NCBI RefSeq assembly: GCF_002257695.2
Contig: NZ_CP155571.1
Reading direction: 5' to 3' (one strand)
DNA: 64,000 nucleotides
DNA from: Sporomusa acidovorans
Lineage (GTDB): Bacteria > Bacillota > Negativicutes > Sporomusales > Sporomusaceae
The notes beneath the pieces were generated by a model. That model searched no databases, was not told the origin of the DNA, and saw only the letters and a program-made list of their open reading frames with translations. Positions 43,268 to 52,588 of this stretch are shown here, piece by piece; positions within the stretch are counted from its first letter, which is position 1; the number at the start of each line of letters is the position of its first letter. The position numbers were made by a program, and so were the translations under genes.

Positions 43268-45622
43268 TTATGCTTTAACCATTTCGACCAAATTGGTATG
43301 TTGTGGATTTGCGTGCGCCAAAGGAGTGGCTCGATGATTGGTAAGCACGTTAATACAACCTCGCTGATCGATTCCATTGGCGTCTGGTGTATACCAGGCC
43401 CCTTGCGGCACCGAAATAACGCCGGGCATAATGCAGGAAGTAACACGGGCAGGAATAACCATTGTCCCGCGGTCATTAAACACTTTAACCTTATCGCCGT
43501 TCTTAATGCCTCTTTTAGCGGCATCCTTCGTATTAAGCCATACTTCCTGTTTAGCCACTTCTTCCATCCAGGGAACATTATCAAATGTTGAATGTACTCT
43601 GCGCCGATAATGATGGCCGATACACTGCAGCGGGTATTTTTCGGTCAGCGGATCTTCCGGGCCTTCCCAGGCAGGAACGTATTGCGGAATAGCCGGTATT
43701 TCTTTGGGGTTATTCATCGCATAGAGAACAGGCGAAAAAATTTCAATCTTGCCGGACGGCGTCGGAAACTTATGGCCGTCGAAATCCTCGATCTGCTCTT
43801 TAAACGCAATAAATTTTTCGGGATAGGTAAAGCGGTAGATACCTTTTGCTTTAAATTCCTCATAATTTGGGAACCCGGGATTTTTCTTCTGAATTTGATC
43901 CACAACATGCCGAACCCAGTCTTCCTCACTCTTGCCCTCAGTGAATTCCTTCTTCAGGCCAAGCCGCTCGGCCACCATCGTGATCCATTCATAATCGGAT
44001 CTTGAACCATAGAGGCTGGCAACCGCCTTGTGCATGTAAATGGTGTAGTCGCCAAAGGCCCAGGTATTGATAACGTCATTACGTTCCAACGGCATGCTGC
44101 AGGGAAGCAAAATATCCGCAAATTTCGCACTGGCAGTCATAAAGTTCTCACTGACAACAATGCACTCCACTTTGCTTTCATCCCGCAAGATTTCGGCTGT
44201 ACGGTTAATATTGCTGTGCTGATTGACCAGCGCATTGCCGGCGATGTTAACGATCATCTTTATGTTGGTTGTTAAGCGGTCAGCGCCTTGCAGACCGTCG
44301 GCCTTGGTCATTTCAGTGCCACGCAGTACCGCATCCGTCCAGAGAAAGGTGGGGATGGAGGCCTTTACCGGATTATCGGTTCCCACACCGCCGAATTTTG
44401 GTCTGCGGCCATATCCCGGCCAGCCCATGGCTCCCGCCGATCCGCCGCTTTTGCCAATATTGCCGGTCATCGCCGCCAGTACGGCCATACCGCGCGAAAT
44501 GAGTTCCCCATAAGCATGTCTTTGCGGTCCATAGCCGGCCAGAATTGCCGCCGGCTTGGTCATGGCATATTCTCTGGCCAATTGCAGAATCGTAGAGGCC
44601 GGAATACCGGTAATTGCTTCCGCCCATTCCGGTGTTTTCGGAGTATGCTCTTCTCCCAGTCCCAAAACATACGACCGGTAGGAACTGTTGGGCGGCGCGT
44701 CCGCCGGCAGGTGTGCTTCGTCAAAACCGAGACAATACTTGTCTAAGAAGGCTTGATCGTAGAGATTGGAGGTAATCATTACGTATGCCATGGCGTCCAT
44801 CAGGGCATTATCTGTTGTCGGCCTTATCGGTATCCATTGATCGGCAAAGGCGATGGTAGTGTCGCTATACCGCGGGTCAATCACAATGATTTTGGCTCCC
44901 CGGTCTTTGGCCAGACGCAAATAATACATGGTATTTGTTCCAAAAATCGTTTCAGCCGGATTGTGGCCCCAAAGAATGATCAGCTTGGAATTAACGTAAT
45001 CTTCACGGCTGTTGGCCGTAATTTCGGTTCCATAGATCGATTTAAGGCCCCAGGTATGGCAGGAATTACTATAATTGTTATAGTAGTTTAGGTAACCGCC
45101 GTTCAAAGCCAGTAACCGGCACATAAAATCAGCTCCGGCTAAAGCTCCGTCATGACCGGTAGCATAAGGCACATAAAAGGCTTCCGGCCCATACTTTTCT
45201 TTAATTCTTGTGATATTATCCGTGATGATATCTGCGGCTTCTTCCCAACTGATTTTTTCAAACTTGCCTTCCCCGCGCTTGCCAACCCGTTTCATCGGGT
45301 ACTTTAAACGATCGGGATGATACATCCGGTTGCGATAAGCCCGGCAGCGCAGACAGGCTTTTAGTGCCGGTTCATCGGGAGAATCCGGTAAAGGATCGGT
45401 TGTAATTCTGGTTACGGCTCCGTCGGAAACATGCGCGGTTATTAAACACCGTCCGCCACAATTATGCCCGCCGGCAGTTGTGACAAGTTGCTCCTCATTC
45501 GCTGCTGCTTCGACTTCAGACAACAAGCTGTTTTTCGCTTGTTGAAAAAGCAGTCCTGAGCTGGTTGCCGTGGCCCCCAGGGCCATAGACAATTTCAAAA
45601 ACGCGCGACGACTTAATTTCAT
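43268..45622 (-). CDS. DmsA-type molybdopterin oxidoreductase 2 (Tat-exported)
   Basis: 784 residues from the ATG at 45622 (GGCGGTG upstream; a frame to 45679 is longer but lacks a site). Twin-arginine signal KLSRRAFLKLSMALG. The Fe-S motif NCGGRC.. KACLRCRAYR has three of the usual four Cys, as in DmsA1, plus one extra Cys. NNYSNSCHTWG holds the probable Mo-ligand Ser. DRLKYPMKRVGKRGEGKFEK and LWGHNPAETIFG confirm the family. Likely S-oxide or N-oxide reductase. Confidence 0.92.
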   Translation of the reverse strand: MKLSRRAFLKLSMALGATATSSGLLFQQAKNSLLSEVEAAANEEQLVTTAGGHNCGGRCLITAHVSDGAVTRITTDPLPDSPDEPALKACLRCRAYRNRMYHPDRLKYPMKRVGKRGEGKFEKISWEEAADIITDNITRIKEKYGPEAFYVPYATGHDGALAGADFMCRLLALNGGYLNYYNNYSNSCHTWGLKSIYGTEITANSREDYVNSKLIILWGHNPAETIFGTNTMYYLRLAKDRGAKIIVIDPRYSDTTIAFADQWIPIRPTTDNALMDAMAYVMITSNLYDQAFLDKYCLGFDEAHLPADAPPNSSYRSYVLGLGEEHTPKTPEWAEAITGIPASTILQLAREYAMTKPAAILAGYGPQRHAYGELISRGMAVLAAMTGNIGKSGGSAGAMGWPGYGRRPKFGGVGTDNPVKASIPTFLWTDAVLRGTEMTKADGLQGADRLTTNIKMIVNIAGNALVNQHSNINRTAEILRDESKVECIVVSENFMTASAKFADILLPCSMPLERNDVINTWAFGDYTIYMHKAVASLYGSRSDYEWITMVAERLGLKKEFTEGKSEEDWVRHVVDQIQKKNPGFPNYEEFKAKGIYRFTYPEKFIAFKEQIEDFDGHKFPTPSGKIEIFSPVLYAMNNPKEIPAIPQYVPAWEGPEDPLTEKYPLQCIGHHYRRRVHSTFDNVPWMEEVAKQEVWLNTKDAAKRGIKNGDKVKVFNDRGTMVIPARVTSCIMPGVISVPQGAWYTPDANGIDQRGCINVLTNHRATPLAHANPQHTNLVEMVKA

Positions 45623-45678
45623 CTTAACACCGCCTAAAAAAAATATATTTATGCAGTTATTTTTACATAACAGGTTCA

Positions 45679-45708
45679 ATAATTTTGCATTCTTTACCTT
45701 TAGTCAAA
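45679..45708 (-). promoter_or_regulatory. Putative promoter and shared 20-base motif before dms operon 2
   Basis: Minus strand TTGACT (45702-45707), 17 bases, AATTAT (45679-45684). The motif ATTCTTTACCTTTAGTCAAA (plus strand, 45689-45708) overlaps the -35 and spacer and matches 18122-18141 at 19 of 20 positions, so a protein bound there could directly control the promoter. Confidence 0.6.
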
Positions 45709-45750
45709 ATTACAAAAAGGAGAGGGTCTTTTTTGTAGCTACTTACAAGC

Positions 45751-45786
45751 AAAAACCGTCGTTCTGTTAACAGAACGACGGTTTTT
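45751..45786. terminator. Perfect 36-base palindrome, terminator between the Fe-S gene and dmsA2
   Basis: AAAAACCGTCGTTCTGTT and AACAGAACGACGGTTTTT are exact complements. On the minus strand it follows the Fe-S protein gene by about 90 bases and ends in TTTTT, so dms operon 2 is probably transcribed from its own promoter. Confidence 0.85.
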
Positions 45787-45876
45787 GCCATTGGTTAGAA
45801 GGTTAACTTTTGCACTGGGAATTGATCCGCGCGAAAAAAATTGACGACCTTGCCGGTTCAAAGGTGGCTGCTACAC

Positions 45877-46848
45877 TTATGCCCAAAATATTTGATCCCG
45901 GTGCTGATAGCAGTCAAGGCATATTGTATTTTCTCCTATTGGTTGGAACGGCTGCTTACATTGTTCACACAGCGGCAGGGGTATCGTATGCTCAGAAATT
46001 CGGTCACCATCAGCTTCCGCAATCTGGATCGCCTTCCTCGGGCAGTTTTGTTGGCAAACGCCACAATTATAACACAATGCCGCATCATATTTTAACACAT
46101 AATGATTGTGATGCAGCTTGGCCTGCAGCGCCTGTTGCGGACAAATTTTGGCACATAACCCGCAGGCGTTGCAATCTTGTCCTATTGTTAAGGTGTAGAA
46201 CAATGTATTATTCTGCGTAGTGTCCATTTTATCCAATTGTTGTTTTATGTATCCTTCAGGACAATAGGCAACCACCACGTCTTCATTGCTACTTACGATT
46301 GTTTCAGCGGTAATCACTGCCGCTTTCATAAACTGCTTAAAAAAATCTCTGCGGCTTATTTTTGCCGTCTGCTCTGGAACTGTATCACATTCGTTATCGC
46401 TGCCGCCGCTTACCAATCTTTTACCTTCTTGCCGCAAAACGTCATTGCACACTCGAACAATATGGTGGAGTTGTTGACTTACTGCCAGGTTACAGTCTTT
46501 ACAGTGATGTAAATTCAGGACTACCCGATGTTCTTGCGCTATTGCCCAGAGAATCCGGGTATCTAAAAACCCCAAACAGGGAAAACCACTCCTTTTATCC
46601 TGCATTTGACAGTTTAATACAACGATTTCCTTTGCACAAACAGCCACTAATTCCTGTTGATAGGAAACAGTAGTCTCAATAGCATGAACAGGACAAACAG
46701 CCAAACAAAGACCGCATTCATTGCATTTGCTCAAGTCAATATGACGGTTGGCAATGGCCTGTTGAGGACAATTTTGTTGACAGGTATGACACTGCATATT
46801 TTTGTAGTGGCTGACACAACGATTATGATTGATGCAAAAAGTACCCAT
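45877..46848 (-). CDS. Multi-cluster Fe-S protein with an internal twin-arginine-like segment
   Basis: 323 residues. The N-terminal third has an irregular Cys set (CINHNRC.. CHTCQQNC) followed by a standard ferredoxin motif CNECGLCLAVC. A middle region has FPCLGFLD and HHCKDC. At about residue 165 ISRRDFFKQFMKAAVI resembles a Tat signal yet lies inside the protein. Two further ferredoxin motifs (CNACGLCAKIC, CYNCGVCQQNC) and a C-terminal zinc-ribbon-like CEQC.. CLDC follow. It overlaps the torD2 stop by 26 bases, so the two are translationally coupled. Probably an electron carrier for a molybdoenzyme; the family is not recognised. Confidence 0.85.
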   Translation of the reverse strand: MGTFCINHNRCVSHYKNMQCHTCQQNCPQQAIANRHIDLSKCNECGLCLAVCPVHAIETTVSYQQELVAVCAKEIVVLNCQMQDKRSGFPCLGFLDTRILWAIAQEHRVVLNLHHCKDCNLAVSQQLHHIVRVCNDVLRQEGKRLVSGGSDNECDTVPEQTAKISRRDFFKQFMKAAVITAETIVSSNEDVVVAYCPEGYIKQQLDKMDTTQNNTLFYTLTIGQDCNACGLCAKICPQQALQAKLHHNHYVLKYDAALCYNCGVCQQNCPRKAIQIAEADGDRISEHTIPLPLCEQCKQPFQPIGENTICLDCYQHRDQIFWA

Positions 46849-47497
46849 TTTGTAAAACTCCTTCTAAATAGACCAAATCGGCTTCCAGCCATCCTAGTGT
46901 AATATTGGCCAATTGGTAAAAGAATTTGCCACTGGCGTTTTTTTGCAAATCATTACAAAACGCGGGCACCCATTGCATAATATGTTCAGTCAGGAATGTT
47001 TTTTGCCCTGTTACTTCCTGTACGACAGATTGGTGATTTGTCAACTTCAGGATCGTTTGTTCAATAAGCTTAGCCATAAAGAACAGCTCTAAGCCAATAT
47101 GATCATCAGGCTCATTCTCACCTGTACTGCAGGCAATACCAAAAGTACGGTAAAATTCCTTCACCTTGAATGTTGGTTCACCAAATAAAAGATGTTCTCT
47201 TGTCAAATAAACCGACTCCCAGGGTGGCGCTGCTAAATGATCAGGGCCAATAAACAATGTCATATATTCACTGTTTAAATCACGTACATACTCGTGGTTT
47301 TGCATGTTGCTGCTAACTTCATGCTGAAGAGCCAGGATTCCCTGCCGCCATTGTGCGTGGTCAACAAGTTGCGCCAATTCTTCCATAGCTTCCTTATCGG
47401 CTAAAAAGTTTAATGTTTCGGCTACTATCCCCTGTTTGTAAATTTTCCCCAACAAATTATAGATTAAAAACCGTTCTTCCAGCTTATTTTTATCCAT
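46823..47497 (-). CDS. TorD/DmsD-type molybdoenzyme chaperone 2
   Basis: 224 residues, helical. PPWESVY and DHIGLELFFMAKL match the TorD1 protein. I chose the ATG at 47497 (GGGGG eight bases upstream) rather than the open frame to 47584, because the extra 29 codons overlap a copy of the AAAGGTAAA motif found before both dms operons. It likely serves DmsA2. Confidence 0.88.
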   Translation of the reverse strand: MDKNKLEERFLIYNLLGKIYKQGIVAETLNFLADKEAMEELAQLVDHAQWRQGILALQHEVSSNMQNHEYVRDLNSEYMTLFIGPDHLAAPPWESVYLTREHLLFGEPTFKVKEFYRTFGIACSTGENEPDDHIGLELFFMAKLIEQTILKLTNHQSVVQEVTGQKTFLTEHIMQWVPAFCNDLQKNASGKFFYQLANITLGWLEADLVYLEGVLQNGYFLHQS

Positions 47498-47548
47498 GAG
47501 AATTTCCCCCATTTTTAGGCATGTTCTTGCTATTTCGCTAAATTTATT

Positions 47549-47562
47549 ATTTTTACCTTTGG
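47549..47562 (-). promoter_or_regulatory. Shorter relative of the shared dms motif before torD2
   Basis: Minus strand CCAAAGGTAAAAAT, compared with CTAAAGGTAAAGAAT in both dms leaders; AAAGGTAAA is common to all three. Confidence 0.35.
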
Positions 47563-47654
47563 AAGAAAATCCAAAAAAATTCATCTAATTTAGAGAAATT
47601 ACTAATTGGGGAATAGAGATTATCAGAAATCAATGGTTATATTCATTCAATATT

Positions 47655-50600
47655 TTATTGCGCCAATTTTTTATAGCCTTCTAGCTTCTCCAAAGCATCT
47701 TTAGCCGTTTTATCAAAAAATTGTTCTGCGGTATCAGGGAATTGTGTTTTCAGGGAGGAGTATCTCACTTCACCCAGCAAAAATTTTTTAAAGTCACCTG
47801 CCGGTTCCTTAGAATCAAGTATAAATGGATTTTTCCCCTGTTCTTTCAGGGATGGATTAAACCGATACAATCCCCAGTAACCGGCTTCTACTGCTTTCTT
47901 CGTTTCCGCCTGGCTTGCTCCCATGCCAGCTTTAATGCCATGATTAATGCAGGGTGCATAAGCAATAATTAGCGCCGGGCCAGGATATGCTTCTGCTTCC
48001 ATAAGCGCTTTTACTGTCTGATTTTTATCGGCACCCATAGCAATTTGCGCTACATACACATAGCCATAACTCATAGCGATCATACCTAAATCTTTTTTCT
48101 TCATTTGTTTTCCACCGGCAGCGAATTTAGCCACTGCGGCTGCCGGTGTTGCTTTCGACGACTGACCGCCCGTATTGGAGTACACCTCGGTGTCAAATAC
48201 CAATACATTAACATTTTCTCCGGAAGCAAGGACGTGATCCAAGCCACCGAAACCGATATCATAGGCCCAGCCGTCACCGCCAAGTATCCACTGTGACCTT
48301 TTTACCAAAAAGTCACGGTTTTTGTAAATCTCATTCAATAGCGGCTGTTTCTCTTGTTCCGGCGCTAGCAGACCGATCAATTTATCTGCTCTTTCCCTAG
48401 TGCCTTCACTACTCTCTTTATTTTTCAGCCATTCGTCCAACGCTGCCTTTAACTTATCATTAACATTCAATGTAACAGCAGCGGCAATATCCATTGCTAG
48501 TTTTTCTCTAATTTGTTCTACACCTAGCAGCATACCTAAACCAAATTCGGCATTATCTTCGAACAGCGAGTTAGCCCATGCCGGACCATGTCCTTTTTCA
48601 TTTGTCGTATATGGCATTGAGGGAACACTGCCTGCCCAAACTGAAGAACAGCCGGTAGCATTAGCAACCATCATCCTGTCACCGAATAACTGAGTTACAA
48701 GTTTAGCATATGGCGTTTCGCCACAGCCTGCACATGAACCCGAAAACTCCAACAGAGGCTGTTCAAATTGACTTCCCTTTACCGTAAACTTACTCATCGG
48801 ATTAGTCTTTGGTGATACTTTCATTGCATAGTCCCACAAAGCAGCCTGCTGTAATTCATCAGCCAGCGGCTTCATTTCCAAAGCCTTTTCTGTAGCCGGA
48901 CAAACTTGTGCACAATTTCCGCAGCCTGTACAATCAAGCGGGCTAACCGCTATACGAAAATTCAACCCTTTGGCACCGACAGCGGGTTTAGCTGTAAATC
49001 CAGCCGGTGCCGCTTGCATCTCACTATCATCTAGCAATACAGGCCGAATGGCAGCATGTGGGCAAACATACGAGCATTGGTTGCATTGAATACAGGTATC
49101 TCTTTTCCAAGAAGGAACATGTATCGCAATACCCCGTTTTTCATAAGCTGAAGTTCCTAACGGGAAAGCACCTTCTTCTCGTCCCAAAAAGGCACTGACC
49201 GGCAAACTGTCTCCCTCTTGACGATTTATAGGAATTAGGATATTTTTAATAAAATCCGGTACTGCCTGAGGTGCAGCCGGCTTGTCCTCAGCATGCTGCC
49301 AAGACGGAGGTATATTGATTGTAACTAAGGCTTCCACACCTTTATCAATGGCAGCGTTATTCATATTAACAATTTTTTCGCCTTTACGCCCATAGGATGT
49401 CACAACTGCCTCTTTCAAATACCGCACGGCTTCCTCGAGCGGAATAATATTGGCAATCTTAAAGAAAGCAGATTGCATAATCATATTAATCCTGCCACCA
49501 AGGCCGATTTCTTGTGCAATGCCTACCGCGTCTATTGTATAGAAATTAATGTGATTAGCAAAAATATAGCATTTCATCGCTGCCGGCAGATATTTTTCTA
49601 AGTCTTCTGCATGCCAAATACAATTTAACAGAAAGCTGCCGCCTGGCTTCAAACCTACCAACAGATTATATTTATCTACATAAGACTGATTATGACAAGC
49701 GATAAAATCCGCCTTATTGATGAGATAAGGAGATTTAATTGGCTGTTTGCCAAACCGTAGATGAGAAATGGTAACCCCGCCTGATTTTTTAGAATCATAG
49801 GAAAAATAGGCTTGCGCATACATGTCGGTATGATCACCAATAATTTTTATGGCACTCTTGTTAGCACCGACCGTCCCATCGGCACCCAGTCCCCAAAACT
49901 TACAAGCTACAGTTCCTGCCGGAGTCGTATTAATATCTTCACCTAGTGGCAGTGATGTGTTCGTTACATCGTCGATAATGCCAATCGTAAAATTATCTTG
50001 CGGCTGTTCTTGTTTCAGATTATCATACACCGTTTGAATGTGTCCGGGAATAACATCTTTACCGCCAACCCCACAGCGTCCGCCCACGATAAGCGGTTGA
50101 AATGTTCTACCGTTAAAAGCAGCCTTCACATCAAGATACAACGGCTCCGCCATGGCACCCAACTCTTTTGTTCTGTCCAATACCGCAATTTTTTTTACTG
50201 TCTGCGGAATATATTGAAAGAAATGCTCCAGGGAAAAAGGCCGATATAAATGCACTGTTAGTAACCCGACTTTTTCACCCTGATGATTCAAATAATCGAC
50301 TGTTTCTTCAATTGTCTCGCATACCGATCCCATGGCAATAATCATTCTGTCGGCATCCGGTGCTCCGTAGTAATTAAATAAATGATATTCCCTGCCGGTT
50401 AACTCGGTCACTTTCGCCATATACTCTTCCACTATTGCCGGTAAATTCTGATAAAAACGGTTGGAAACTTCCCGTTGCTGAAAATAGACATCAGAGTTCT
50501 CCAGCGTACCTTTTATAGCAGGATGATCAGGATTTAAGCCGCTTCTTCTAAATGCGTCCACCGACTTCCAGTCAACCAATTTCGCCAGTTCATCATATTC

Positions 50601-51158
50601 GTATACTTCAATTTTTTGCACTTCATGAGAAGTTCTAAATCCATCAAAGAAATTAAGAAATGGAACCCGGCCTTTAATCGCTGATAAGTGCGCCACTGCC
50701 GCCAAATCCATAACTTGCTGCACACTGCTTTCTGCCAATAACGCGAATCCGGTCTGCCTGGTGGCCATAACATCCTGATGGTCGCCGAAAATGCATAACG
50801 TATTAGCCCCTAGTGCCCGGGAACTTACATGAAATACACCGGGCAAGAGCTCACCGGCAATCTTATACATATTAGGAATCATTAATAGCAATCCCTGTGA
50901 AGCCGTATACGTAGTTGTTAACGCACCCGCTTGCAGCGAACCGTGTACTGCGCCGGCAGCACCGCCTTCTGATTGCATCTCCATAATGCGTACGGTTTGT
51001 CCAAAAATATTCTTTCTTCCCTGCGTCGTCCATTCATCAACATGTTCCGCCATTGTTGACGATGGCGTAATCGGATAAATAGCCGCCACATCGGTAAAGG
51101 CGTAAGAAACATATGCCGCTGCCGTATTGCCGTCCATTGTCTTCCTATTTCTTGCCAT
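47655..51158 (-). CDS. nifJ: Pyruvate (2-oxoacid):ferredoxin oxidoreductase, single-chain
   Basis: 1167 residues in the full single-chain domain order. The N-terminal pyruvate-binding domain has YPITPSSTMAEH; the gamma domain follows near 430-600; a two-cluster ferredoxin (CIQCNQCSYVC, CTGCGNCAQVC) lies at about 690-760; and the C-terminal TPP domain has GCGETPYAKL, GGDGWAYDIG and TEVYSNTGGQ. It oxidises pyruvate, and often 2-oxobutyrate, to the acyl-CoA with reduction of ferredoxin. It starts 34 bases after methionine gamma-lyase, whose product is 2-oxobutyrate, so a role in methionine breakdown to propionyl-CoA is likely. Confidence 0.95.
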   Translation of the reverse strand: MARNRKTMDGNTAAAYVSYAFTDVAAIYPITPSSTMAEHVDEWTTQGRKNIFGQTVRIMEMQSEGGAAGAVHGSLQAGALTTTYTASQGLLLMIPNMYKIAGELLPGVFHVSSRALGANTLCIFGDHQDVMATRQTGFALLAESSVQQVMDLAAVAHLSAIKGRVPFLNFFDGFRTSHEVQKIEVYEYDELAKLVDWKSVDAFRRSGLNPDHPAIKGTLENSDVYFQQREVSNRFYQNLPAIVEEYMAKVTELTGREYHLFNYYGAPDADRMIIAMGSVCETIEETVDYLNHQGEKVGLLTVHLYRPFSLEHFFQYIPQTVKKIAVLDRTKELGAMAEPLYLDVKAAFNGRTFQPLIVGGRCGVGGKDVIPGHIQTVYDNLKQEQPQDNFTIGIIDDVTNTSLPLGEDINTTPAGTVACKFWGLGADGTVGANKSAIKIIGDHTDMYAQAYFSYDSKKSGGVTISHLRFGKQPIKSPYLINKADFIACHNQSYVDKYNLLVGLKPGGSFLLNCIWHAEDLEKYLPAAMKCYIFANHINFYTIDAVGIAQEIGLGGRINMIMQSAFFKIANIIPLEEAVRYLKEAVVTSYGRKGEKIVNMNNAAIDKGVEALVTINIPPSWQHAEDKPAAPQAVPDFIKNILIPINRQEGDSLPVSAFLGREEGAFPLGTSAYEKRGIAIHVPSWKRDTCIQCNQCSYVCPHAAIRPVLLDDSEMQAAPAGFTAKPAVGAKGLNFRIAVSPLDCTGCGNCAQVCPATEKALEMKPLADELQQAALWDYAMKVSPKTNPMSKFTVKGSQFEQPLLEFSGSCAGCGETPYAKLVTQLFGDRMMVANATGCSSVWAGSVPSMPYTTNEKGHGPAWANSLFEDNAEFGLGMLLGVEQIREKLAMDIAAAVTLNVNDKLKAALDEWLKNKESSEGTRERADKLIGLLAPEQEKQPLLNEIYKNRDFLVKRSQWILGGDGWAYDIGFGGLDHVLASGENVNVLVFDTEVYSNTGGQSSKATPAAAVAKFAAGGKQMKKKDLGMIAMSYGYVYVAQIAMGADKNQTVKALMEAEAYPGPALIIAYAPCINHGIKAGMGASQAETKKAVEAGYWGLYRFNPSLKEQGKNPFILDSKEPAGDFKKFLLGEVRYSSLKTQFPDTAEQFFDKTAKDALEKLEGYKKLAQ

Positions 51159-51192
51159 ATAAATTTCCTTCTTCCCCCATTAAAATTAAATT

Positions 51193-52392
51193 TTATTTTA
51201 CTATTAAATCAAGAGCCTGTTTTAAATCAGCTATTATATCTTCTACATTCTCTAGACCAACAGATAATCTTACAAGACCATCACTGATTCCAGCAGCATG
51301 TCTTTCTTCTGGTGAATAGGGTGAATGCGTCATAGAAGCAGGATGCTCGATAAGCGTTTCAGCATCGCCTAAACTTACTGCCAGTGTAGCTAACTTTAAA
51401 CTGTTCATAACTAATGCACCTTCTGCTACACCACCTTTTAATTCAAAGGAAATCATAGCACCTGGAAATTTCATTTGCGATTTAGCAAGTTCATGATATT
51501 CGGAACTTTCAAGACCAGGATAGTATACTTTGGAAACAGCAGGATGGGATTCTAAAAATTCAGCAACTTTCATAGCATTTTCACAATGTTTTGCCATTCT
51601 TAGCGGTAAAGTTTTCATTCCCCTTATAATGAGGTATGCATTAAAAGGACTAAGTACTGCACCCGTCATATCTTTCACTCCAAAAAATTTAACTTGATCT
51701 ATAAATTCTTTTTTACCAACTACAAATCCGGCGATCACATCTCCGTGTCCATTTAAGTATTTAGTTGCTGAATAAACAACTACATCAGCACCTAATTCTA
51801 GAGGCTTTTGGATATAAGAAGTGCAGAACGTATTGTCTACAAATACAAGGCAGTCCTTGCCGTTTTCATGAGCTACCGTAGATATTTTTTTAATATCATT
51901 AACTTTTAATGTTGGGTTTGCCGGAGTCTCAAGATAAACAACCTTTGTGTTTGGTTTTAAAGCTTTTTTTATATCTTCAATGTTTGTTGCATCAACAAAT
52001 GTTACATCAATACCGAATCTGGTAAGACCATGATTTAACAGCGCGAAAGTGCATCCATATAAAGTATCTGATGCAACTACATGATCACCGGCTTTAAGTG
52101 CAGACCAAAGGGCGGCAGAAATTGCGCCTATACCAGATGCAGTAGCTACAGCAGCTTCGCCTCCCTCAAGTAACGCTATTTTATCTTCAGCTTCTGAACA
52201 AGTTGGATTTCCCAGTCTAGAATATATATAGCCACTTTCTTCACCAGCAAATCTTTTTCCACCTTGTTCTGCTGAGTCAAATATGAAAGTTGCTGTTTGA
52301 TATATTGGCGTTGCTAAAGAACCAAATTGTTTATCACCAACATGACCTCCATGTATTGCTAATGTGCTAAAGCCGATTTCCTTACTTTTCAT
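51193..52392 (-). CDS. Methionine gamma-lyase
   Basis: 399 residues of the Cys/Met metabolism PLP family. SATKYLNGHGD contains the PLP lysine, and TASGIGAISAALW, YLETPANPTLKV and the N-terminal STLAIHGGH are typical; YSRLGNPT carries the Tyr/Arg that contact PLP phosphate. The Cys in DTLYGCTFAL is at the position characteristic of methionine gamma-lyases. It converts methionine to methanethiol, ammonia and 2-oxobutyrate. Start ATG at 52392 with GGAGG; a sigma-54 promoter lies at 52436-52451. The gene is AT-rich like the regulator and transporter beside it. Confidence 0.9.
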   Translation of the reverse strand: MKSKEIGFSTLAIHGGHVGDKQFGSLATPIYQTATFIFDSAEQGGKRFAGEESGYIYSRLGNPTCSEAEDKIALLEGGEAAVATASGIGAISAALWSALKAGDHVVASDTLYGCTFALLNHGLTRFGIDVTFVDATNIEDIKKALKPNTKVVYLETPANPTLKVNDIKKISTVAHENGKDCLVFVDNTFCTSYIQKPLELGADVVVYSATKYLNGHGDVIAGFVVGKKEFIDQVKFFGVKDMTGAVLSPFNAYLIIRGMKTLPLRMAKHCENAMKVAEFLESHPAVSKVYYPGLESSEYHELAKSQMKFPGAMISFELKGGVAEGALVMNSLKLATLAVSLGDAETLIEHPASMTHSPYSPEERHAAGISDGLVRLSVGLENVEDIIADLKQALDLIVK

Positions 52393-52435
52393 AAAGGTAA
52401 GCCTCCTAAATTTTTTATTTACAGCAGAAGTATAG

Positions 52436-52451
52436 TGCAAATTTTATGCCA
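52436..52451 (-). promoter_or_regulatory. Sigma-54 promoter of the methionine gamma-lyase gene
   Basis: Minus strand TGGCATAAAATTTGCA fits the -24/-12 consensus (GG and GC twelve bases apart), 44 bases upstream of the start codon. Confidence 0.85.
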
Positions 52452-52513
52452 ATTGCTACAGCCTAGTATTTGCAATGGGGTGTAAATGTTTTCAACCGTT
52501 TTTCAAAAAAAAA

Positions 52514-52551
52514 TGTAAAATTTTATTTACACGCGTAAATAAAATTTTACA
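52514..52551 (-). promoter_or_regulatory. Paired activator boxes upstream of the lyase promoter
   Basis: TGTAAAATTTTATTTACA (52514-52531) fits TGTAAA-N6-TTTACA exactly, and a nearly identical inverted copy follows at 52534-52551. They lie 63-115 bases upstream of the -24 element, the usual place for a sigma-54 activator. Confidence 0.75.
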
Positions 52552-52588
52552 TTTTTTTTAAAAACTTGCATATGAACTTGTCCATAAA

